This document shows, piece by piece, positions 55,079 through 61,600 of a DNA stretch of 64,000 nucleotides. Under the pieces are notes generated by a model. That model had not been told where the DNA came from. It ran no database searches and saw nothing but the letters and a program-made list of their open reading frames with translations. Every line of letters starts with the position of its first letter. Within the stretch, counting starts at the first letter, position 1. Source of the stretch: Puerhibacterium puerhi (GTDB taxonomy: Bacteria > Actinomycetota > Actinomycetes > Actinomycetales > Cellulomonadaceae); contig NZ_WUWN01000007.1 in the NCBI RefSeq assembly GCF_009846865.1, positions 1 through 64,000 of the forward strand, read 5' to 3'. The position numbers were made by a program, and so were the translations under genes.

Positions 55079-58000
55079 TCAGTACCAGGCGACGGCGGTC
55101 CAGGCGTCCGCCGCCCGCCCGGGGTCGCGCAGCGCCTCCGCGAGCAGCGGGGCCAGCGTGGGCGCTCCCAGCAGCTCGGCCAGCCCGCGCGCCGCCCCGT
55201 CCGCCGAGACCGCGTGCACCTCGCCGTCGTGCACCCACCAGGCCACCGGCTCGCCGTCCACGGCGAGCCTCTCGTGCCGCCACCACCGCGCGGGCAGGCG
55301 CGGGTCGAGCGCGCGCACGCGCTCGTCGAGGTCCTGCGCCGTGCCGTGGTCGTCCGGCGCCACGTCCTCGGCCAGCGGCAGGTCGAGCAGCTCGGCGACG
55401 GCCGCGGCGCCCGGGGCGGGCACCGGCACGACGGCGCGCAGCTGCGCCCAGCGCGGGGCGGGCGCGACGTCGAGGTCGTCGGCCTCGCGCACGGTGACCT
55501 CGGCGCGGCCGGTCGCGCCGTCGATGCGCAGGGCGGGCAGCCGGTCCGGCAGGGGGTCGAGCGCCGTCGGGCGCCCGGCGGGGTCGAGGCCGGCGGCCAG
55601 CCGCGCGAGCCCGCGCCAGACGGCCAGCGCGTCCGCCGGCAGCAGCGCGGCCCCCGCCGGCGGCAGCGCGTCGAGCACCGCCGCCCAGTCCGCCGGCCCG
55701 GCCTCCTCGAGCGACCCGACGCCGCCCAGCGCGTGCAGCGCCTCGGCGTCCAGCCCGCTCCCGGCAACCTCCGGCGGCGCGGGCGGCAGCAGCGGGACGC
55801 CGGCGTGCAGCGCGAACGGGGCGCCGAACCGGCGGCGCAGCCACCACGCGGTGTACGACGGCGCGGGCGCGGCGCCGGGGCGCGCGCCCGGCCCCGGGCT
55901 GACGGGCACGAGCAGCGCCCGGCGGGCCTCGGGGTCGGCGGCGAGGCGGGCCAGCGCGTCGGGCCAGGCGTCGTCGGCGACGGCGTCGAGGTCGGCGACG
56001 GCCGCGAGGTCGCCCACCGGCACGTCCGGGCCGAGCGCGTCGGCGAGGAACGCCACGTAGTCGGACCACCCGGCGAGCCAGCCGGCCGGGTCGTCCGGGC
56101 CGGGCTCGTCGTCCTCCTCCGGCCCGTGGGTGAGCACGTCGGGCACCGTGTAGACGGCCAGGTCCCCGTGCGCGCCGGCCGCCGCGAGCGTCTCGGCGCC
56201 GTACCGGTCGACGACCGCCACGGCCACGGGCGCCAGGGCGTCGAGCGCCTCGGCCGCCCAGGTGCCGGGCAGGGACGTCTCCCGCAGCGCGGCGAGCTCG
56301 CCGTCCTCGGTCGCCACGGGCAGCTCGCCGAGCCAGAACGGCAGCTCCGCGCCCGGCGCCTCGGCGAGGGCGCGGCGTGCGACGTCGAGCACCGCGTCGA
56401 CGACGTCGGCCGCCTCGCCGGCGTCGTCGCCGCCGTCCTCCGCGCCGTCCAGCAGGGCCTCGGCGGCGTCGAGGGCGGCCTCGGCGGCGTCGAGGGCGGC
56501 GGCCCGCACCACCGGGTCCTGCAGCAGCGCCAGCGGGTCGAGGCGCGCGGCGCCGACCCGCTCGAGCACCGGGTGCGCCGCCCGCGGGTGCACCAGCCGC
56601 ACGCCGAGCGCCCCTGCGGACGCGGCCAGCTCGTCGTCGGCGGCCTGCGGCGGCAGCACCGTGCCGCGCGCGCCGTGGGTCAGCCGCCCGTCCGCCAGTG
56701 GCACGGGCGCCCCGGCGAGCGCCTCGCGCACGGCCGGGTCCGCGGCGTGCGGGGCGAGCGCGGCGTAGACGGCGCGCCAGCGCTCGGGCGGCAGGTGCAG
56801 CTCGCCGACGGCGTCGGCCAGCGGCACGGCGCGCGCGCCGAGCGCGCGGGCGACGCCGTGCAGGCGCGCGGGCAGCGCGACGGCGCCGAGCACCGCGGCC
56901 ACCGCCGGGTCCTCGCCGACCGGGCCGGCCACGACTGCCGCGTCCTGCGGCGCGACGAGGCGGCCGCGCTCATCAGGGTCCTCGGCTTCCTCGGCCACCG
57001 GGGCCTCGGGTCCCGTGCCGTCGAGCGGCAGCGGCAGCAGGGGCGTCGAGCGCAGCGCCGCGAGGGCCGCCTCGCGCACCGCGGCGTCGACCTCGGACGC
57101 GGGCAGTCCCTGGGGCACCAGGTCCAGCACGGCGGCGCCCCGCTCCCGCGCGACGTCGCCGAGCAGCGCGGCGTACGCCCGGCCGGCCGCCGCGGCGACC
57201 CGGGTCGCGGCCGGGCCGGGCAGCACGCGCCGGCGGCCCGGGTCCACGGGGAACGACGCCACCAGCAGCGCCGGGAAGCCCAGCCGGACGTCGGTGGGCG
57301 TCGGCGCGTGCAGCACGTCGGTCGGGGTCGCGGCGGCGTCGGCCGGCGTGCCGGCCCGCAGCGCCCAGACGAACGACCACGCGGACCGCCGCTGCTCGAG
57401 CGGCAGGTCGGCCACGTCGTCCGGCGCCAGCTCGCCGGCCTCGCGCCGCACGACCCACCGCGCGGCGACGTCCGCGAGCACCCGCCGCTCGGGGGCACCG
57501 TCCGCGACCTCGACGACCACCTCGGCCAGGGCGGGCAGCGCGAGCAGCAGCGCGTCGTCCACCGCGGCGAGCTGGGCGCGCACCGCGGCGAGCGCGGCGT
57601 CGTCGCGCAGGGTCAGCTCGACGACGGTGTCGGCCTCGTCGTGCGCGGTGCCCGGGGCGGGGAACGGCAGGCGCAGCACGGGCAGCGCGGCGCCGCGGGC
57701 GGCGACGGCGTCGGCCAGCCCGTGCTCGGCCAGCACCGCGCGGGTGCGCTCCAGGGAGAAGCGCACGCCGCCGTCGCGGGAGCGGACGGCGACGTCGTCG
57801 GCCACGGAGCGCACCGCCGCGAACCCCACGCCGAACCGGCCCACCGCCCCGGCGTCCTTGGCGGACGCGCGCAGGGAGGCGAGCGAGGCGACGCCGGCGG
57901 CGTCGAGCGGGGCGCCGGCGTTCGCGGCGGTGAGGACCCACGGCGCGGCGGCGGCCGCGCCGGCGTGGTCGGGGCGCCGGGCGAGCCGCAGCGTCAGCCG

Positions 58001-58192
58001 GCCCGGCACGCCCGCGCGGGCCGCGGCGTCGGCGGCGTTCTGCGCGAGCTCCACGACCACGCGGTCGCGGTAGTACCCGCGGGCGTGGTCCTCCTCGAGG
58101 TTGGCGTCCTCGCGCAGGCGCGTCGGGGAGGCCTGCCACGCCTCGACGACGGCGCAGCGCAGGGCCGCGGTCCCGAACCGGTCGGCGGTCAC
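55079..58192 (-). CDS. Sacsin N-terminal/Hsp90-like ATPase-domain protein, about 1,037 residues
   Basis: The N-terminal ~250 residues show a GHKL ATPase: EEDHARGYYRDRVVVELAQNAADAA (N-box with ELxQNAxDA), NAGAPLDAAGV and KDAGAVGRFGVGF (G2 box), as in sacsin/Hsp90-type proteins. The remaining ~780 residues are Ala/Leu-rich with no domain I recognise. The gene starts at GTG 58192, overlapping the stop of the DUF3027 gene (GTGA). Similar very large genes occur next to DUF3027 in actinobacteria; chaperone activity is inferred only from the ATPase fold. Confidence 0.82.
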   Translation of the reverse strand: MTADRFGTAALRCAVVEAWQASPTRLREDANLEEDHARGYYRDRVVVELAQNAADAAARAGVPGRLTLRLARRPDHAGAAAAAPWVLTAANAGAPLDAAGVASLASLRASAKDAGAVGRFGVGFAAVRSVADDVAVRSRDGGVRFSLERTRAVLAEHGLADAVAARGAALPVLRLPFPAPGTAHDEADTVVELTLRDDAALAAVRAQLAAVDDALLLALPALAEVVVEVADGAPERRVLADVAARWVVRREAGELAPDDVADLPLEQRRSAWSFVWALRAGTPADAAATPTDVLHAPTPTDVRLGFPALLVASFPVDPGRRRVLPGPAATRVAAAAGRAYAALLGDVARERGAAVLDLVPQGLPASEVDAAVREAALAALRSTPLLPLPLDGTGPEAPVAEEAEDPDERGRLVAPQDAAVVAGPVGEDPAVAAVLGAVALPARLHGVARALGARAVPLADAVGELHLPPERWRAVYAALAPHAADPAVREALAGAPVPLADGRLTHGARGTVLPPQAADDELAASAGALGVRLVHPRAAHPVLERVGAARLDPLALLQDPVVRAAALDAAEAALDAAEALLDGAEDGGDDAGEAADVVDAVLDVARRALAEAPGAELPFWLGELPVATEDGELAALRETSLPGTWAAEALDALAPVAVAVVDRYGAETLAAAGAHGDLAVYTVPDVLTHGPEEDDEPGPDDPAGWLAGWSDYVAFLADALGPDVPVGDLAAVADLDAVADDAWPDALARLAADPEARRALLVPVSPGPGARPGAAPAPSYTAWWLRRRFGAPFALHAGVPLLPPAPPEVAGSGLDAEALHALGGVGSLEEAGPADWAAVLDALPPAGAALLPADALAVWRGLARLAAGLDPAGRPTALDPLPDRLPALRIDGATGRAEVTVREADDLDVAPAPRWAQLRAVVPVPAPGAAAVAELLDLPLAEDVAPDDHGTAQDLDERVRALDPRLPARWWRHERLAVDGEPVAWWVHDGEVHAVSADGAARGLAELLGAPTLAPLLAEALRDPGRAADAWTAVAWY

Positions 58193-59082
58193 TCCGCCAC
58201 GGGCGCGGCGGCGTCCGGGCTCTCGGCGGCGTCCCGACTCTCGGCGGCGGTCTCGGGCGCGGTCTCGGCCGGCGTCACGTCGACCACCTCGACGGTGGTC
58301 TCGTCGATCAGCGGCTCGGCGTCCGGCCAGTCCGACGGCGGGCGCTCGACGTCGGTCTCGGAGTGCGCGCCGCAGCCGTGGTCGAGCGAGACCACCTTGC
58401 CGTCGTCGGGGGACCACTCGTTGGCGCAGACGCCGAACAGCTGGCCGAGCGGGCCCTGCAGCGGGATCAGGAACCCGCAGGACAGGCACTCCGCGGCCGA
58501 GGCGACGGCGCCCGGGGCGGTCGGGCCGCGGGAGCCGCGGTACCAGCGCTGGGCGGCCTCGTCGCGGCCGCGCGGCGAGAGCACGCGGGCGCGCGCCAGG
58601 GCGAGCTCCTCGATCGCGACGGAGTCGAGCTCCTCGTCGCCGGTGGGCGTCCAGCCGGGCTCGAGCCGCGGGTCGTCCGGGCGGAACGGCAGCACGTCGC
58701 CGGGGCCGATGTCGCCGGGGCGCAGGCGCTCCGACCACGGCAGCCACTCCGGCGCGAGCATCGCGTCGTCGCCGGGCAGCAGCTCCACCTCGCACACGGT
58801 GGCGACGCGGCCCCGCGGCACGCGCGCGAGCGTGACGACCCAGTACCAGCCGCGGTAGCCGCGCATGGCGGCGGCGAACCGGTGCGAGACCAGGCGGTCG
58901 CCCTCGACGACGATGCCGAGGTGCTCGCCGACGTCGGACGGCGACTCCGCGACCTCCTCGGCGGCCGCGCGGGCGAGCTCGACCGCGGCGTCGGCGGTGA
59001 GCACGGCGTCCTTCGCGGTGCGTGCGGCGGCGCGGCGGGCCTGCGCGGTGGTCCTGGCCGACTCAGCCGTGGCGACGGTCAT
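58189..59082 (-). CDS. DUF3027 domain-containing protein
   Basis: A 297-residue protein. DUF3027 is recognisable from GEHLGIVVEGDRLVSHRFAAAMRGYRGWYWVVTLARVPR, WLPWSERLRPGDIGPGDVLPF and RWYRGSRGPTAP, plus a CLSCGF...GVCANEWSP...HGCGAH set of cysteines and histidines that may bind a metal. The C-terminal ~60 residues are acidic and low complexity. Function unknown. It lies between the cold-shock gene and the large ATPase gene, in the same direction. Confidence 0.88.
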   Translation of the reverse strand: MTVATAESARTTAQARRAAARTAKDAVLTADAAVELARAAAEEVAESPSDVGEHLGIVVEGDRLVSHRFAAAMRGYRGWYWVVTLARVPRGRVATVCEVELLPGDDAMLAPEWLPWSERLRPGDIGPGDVLPFRPDDPRLEPGWTPTGDEELDSVAIEELALARARVLSPRGRDEAAQRWYRGSRGPTAPGAVASAAECLSCGFLIPLQGPLGQLFGVCANEWSPDDGKVVSLDHGCGAHSETDVERPPSDWPDAEPLIDETTVEVVDVTPAETAPETAAESRDAAESPDAAAPVAE

Positions 59083-59092
59083 GCGTGTCCTC

Positions 59093-59476
59093 TCAGGCCT
59101 CGAGGTCGTCAGCGACGGCGCGCAGCAGCTTGGCGACGCGCTGCGACGTCGCGGCCTCCGGGTAGCGGCCCTTCTGCAGGGCGCCGTCGACGCGCTCGAG
59201 CACCCGGATCAGGTCCTCCACGATGCCGGCCATCTCCGACGGCGGCTTGCGCTTGGCCTTGACGACCGACGGCGCGGGGTCGAGCAGCGTGACGGCCAGC
59301 GCCTGCGGGCCGCGCTTGCCGTCCGCGACGCCGAAGTCGACGCGTGCGCCCGGCCGCGGGTTGGCCACGCCGGCGGGGAGCGCGGTGGCGTGCAGGAACA
59401 CCTCGGTGCCGTCGTCGGCGGCGATGAAACCGAAGCCGCGCTCGGCGTCGTACCACTTGACCTTGCCGGTGGGCAC
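59093..59476 (-). CDS. Cold-shock domain protein with C-terminal extension
   Basis: A 127-residue protein. Residues 1-65 are a cold-shock domain with RNP1-like GKVKWYDAERGFGFI and VFLHATAL (RNP2). Residues ~70-127 are a helical extension (AGIVEDLIRVLERVDGALQKGRYPEAATSQRV) absent from the 67-residue CspA proteins. The start is GTG 59476. It is the first gene of a three-gene set with DUF3027 and the sacsin-like ATPase. Confidence 0.9.
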   Translation of the reverse strand: MPTGKVKWYDAERGFGFIAADDGTEVFLHATALPAGVANPRPGARVDFGVADGKRGPQALAVTLLDPAPSVVKAKRKPPSEMAGIVEDLIRVLERVDGALQKGRYPEAATSQRVAKLLRAVADDLEA

Positions 59477-59630
59477 CTGGACCTCGTTTCCGTGTGCTCT
59501 GCGAACTCTCCTCCGCCCGGGCGGCCACGCGGGGCCGAGGGGCGGTGCGACCCGGGTGCGGGCCGGATCCCAGGTTACCGGCCGGGAGGGGGCGGCGCCG
59601 CATCCATATCGCGCGCGGCCCGCCGCCCCC

Positions 59631-59700
59631 GCTCGTTCCGGGTCCCTGGCGGTCCGAGACAGAGGGGCCTTTCGCGGACCGCCAGGGACCCGGAACGAGC
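59631..59700. repeat. Palindromic element copy E
   Basis: A 70-bp inverted repeat ending 5 bases before the TetR stop (that is, just after the gene on the minus strand). The outer 26 bp pair perfectly (GCTCGTTCCGGGTCCC...), longer than in other copies, but the inner right arm has diverged (TTTCGCGG), so the top is open. Confidence 0.88.
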
Positions 59701-59705
59701 GGGGG

Positions 59706-60425
59706 TCAGAGCCGGACGGCGATGCCCAGGTCGGCGGCCAGCCGGGCGGCCACGTGGTCGAACCACCGGGGGTAGTCGGCGACCGAGCCCACGAGGTGGC
59801 CGAACAGCTCGAACGACACCGTGCCGAACAGCTCCGTCCAGGCCATGAGCGTGCGCACCACGGCCTCGGTGGGCGCGTCCGGCGCGACGAGCCCGTGCGC
59901 GACGACGAAGGAGAGCGCGCCCGCGACGAGGTCGGCGGGGTCGGCCACGCCGGCGGGCCGCGGGGCCGGGCGGAGGCCGGCGGCGTGGGCGTCGCCGACG
60001 ATCGCCACGAGCACCCGCACCACCCGGGTGGCCGGCTCGACGGTGTCCTGCGGAGCGGCGTAGCCGGGCACGGGCGTGCCGTACAGCAGCGCGAAGTCGC
60101 CGGGGTGCGCCACGCACCACTCCCGCAGCGCGCGGCAGGCGGCGAGCCAGCGCCCGCCGAGGTCGTCGCGCGCGACCGCCGCCTCGGCCACCTCGACCGC
60201 GTCGCCGAGCTCGCCGTAGGTCTCGAGCAGCAGCGCGGTCAGGAGCGCGTCGCGGCTGGAGAAGTACCGGTACACGGCCGAGGACACCATCCCGACGTCC
60301 CGGGCGACGGCGCGCAGCGAGAGCCCGGCGGGCCCCTCGGTGCGCAGCCGCGCGCGGGCCGCGTCGAGGATCGCGCGGGTCAGCGTCTCGCGGGCCAGGG
60401 CCCGGGCGGTGCGGGGCGTGCTCAC
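59706..60425 (-). CDS. TetR/AcrR-family transcriptional regulator
   Basis: A 239-residue regulator. The N-terminal helix-turn-helix is LSLRAVARDVGMVSSAVYRYFSSRDALLTALL; the C-terminal domain (WLAACRALREWCVAHPGDFALLYGTPVPGY) matches the WHG/TetR_C_33 type. I chose GTG 60425 (STPRTARALARE follows); the frame is open to 60461 but that would run to the edge of the operator. It is divergent from the epimerase gene, which it probably represses. Confidence 0.9.
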   Translation of the reverse strand: MSTPRTARALARETLTRAILDAARARLRTEGPAGLSLRAVARDVGMVSSAVYRYFSSRDALLTALLLETYGELGDAVEVAEAAVARDDLGGRWLAACRALREWCVAHPGDFALLYGTPVPGYAAPQDTVEPATRVVRVLVAIVGDAHAAGLRPAPRPAGVADPADLVAGALSFVVAHGLVAPDAPTEAVVRTLMAWTELFGTVSFELFGHLVGSVADYPRWFDHVAARLAADLGIAVRL

Positions 60426-60462
60426 GCGGTGATGGTGGCACGTCGAGAGCACCGTCCGCAAA

Positions 60463-60479
60463 CGAGAGCACTGCTCTTG
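60463..60479. promoter_or_regulatory. TetR-type operator 1
   Basis: CGAGAGCA-C-TGCTCTTG, a 17-bp palindrome with one mismatch, about 38 bases before the tetR start. Both operators are preceded by AAA/GAAA. Confidence 0.75.
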
Positions 60480-60512
60480 TCACGAGCTCGCGAACGTGCC
60501 ATGCTCCGGAAA

Positions 60513-60529
60513 CGAGAGCAGTGCTCTCG
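60513..60529. promoter_or_regulatory. TetR-type operator 2
   Basis: CGAGAGCA-G-TGCTCTCG, a perfect 17-bp palindrome, 40 bases before the epimerase-like start. Centres of the two sites are exactly 50 bases apart. Confidence 0.78.
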
Positions 60530-60568
60530 CTTCGCCCCAGTCCCGGTCCCCGCACCCCAGGAGCCCTC

Positions 60569-61495
60569 ATGACCACCACCGACCACCACCTCGTCGTCGG
60601 CGCCGGCCCCGTCGGCCGCCACGTCGCAGCCCTGCTCGCCGCGCGCGGCTCGCGCGTCACCGTCGCCACCCGCTCGGGCCGCAGCACCGGCGTCGACGGC
60701 GTCCGGCACGTGGCGCTCGACGCGTCCGACGCCGACGCCCTGTCCCGCGCCGCGGAGGGCGCGGCCGTGCTCTACAACTGCGCCAACCCCGGCGACTACA
60801 CGCAGTGGGAGCGGGTCTGGCCGCCGCTGGCGGCGTCGCTGCTCACCGCGGCCGAGCGCTCCGGCGCCGTCTACGCGATCACCGGCAACCTCTACCCGTA
60901 CGGGCCCGTCGAGGGGCCGATGCACGAGGACCTGCCCGACGCCGCCACCGACCACAAGGGCCGGCTGCGCGCCCGGATGTGGGCCGACGCCCTCGCCGCG
61001 CACCGGGCCGGGCGCGTGCGGGCGGTCGAGGTGCGCAGCTCGGACTTCGTCGGGCCGGGCGTGGGGCCCAACGGGCACGTCTCGCGCGTCGTGCCGGGCG
61101 CGCTGCGGGGCCGGACCGCCTGGATGATCGGCCGCACCGACCTGCCGCACACCTTCACCGACGTGCAGGACGCCGCCCGCACCCTCGTCGCGGCCGCCGA
61201 GGACCCGGACGCCCACGGGCGGGCCTGGCACACCCCGAGCAACCCGCCGGTCAGCCAGCGGCAGGCGGTCACGGACGTGCTGGCGGCCGCCGGCAGGCCA
61301 CCCGTGCGGGTGCGGTCGCTGCGCGGCCCGGTGCTGGCCGCCGTGGCGCTCGCGTCGCCGTTCATGCGCGAGGTGCGCGAGCTGATCTACCAGTGGGAGC
61401 GGCCGTACGTGCTCGACGACACGGACGCGCGCAAGCACCTCGGCATCGAGCCGACGCCCTGGGAGGAGGTCTGCGCCCGCACGGCGCGGCAGTGA
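60569..61495 (+). CDS. NAD(P)-dependent epimerase/dehydratase family protein
   Basis: A 308-residue Rossmann-fold protein. The N-terminal cofactor motif is HLVVGAGPVGRHVAALLAARG; AITGNLYPYGP and RSSDFVGPGVGPNGHVSRV are typical of atypical/extended SDRs, although the usual YxxxK is not evident. Start ATG 60569 with AGGAG seven bases upstream. It is controlled from the divergent region with two TetR operators. Substrate unknown. Confidence 0.85.
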   Translation: MTTTDHHLVVGAGPVGRHVAALLAARGSRVTVATRSGRSTGVDGVRHVALDASDADALSRAAEGAAVLYNCANPGDYTQWERVWPPLAASLLTAAERSGAVYAITGNLYPYGPVEGPMHEDLPDAATDHKGRLRARMWADALAAHRAGRVRAVEVRSSDFVGPGVGPNGHVSRVVPGALRGRTAWMIGRTDLPHTFTDVQDAARTLVAAAEDPDAHGRAWHTPSNPPVSQRQAVTDVLAAAGRPPVRVRSLRGPVLAAVALASPFMREVRELIYQWERPYVLDDTDARKHLGIEPTPWEEVCARTARQ

Positions 61496-61600
61496 GGGGG
61501 TGCTGCGCGGCGGCGACGGGACGCTCGCGGCCGGGCTCTCCGCCACCGTCACCGCGGCCCGCGCGGCGCCCGTCCAGGTCAGGCGCGTAGCATCGACGAG

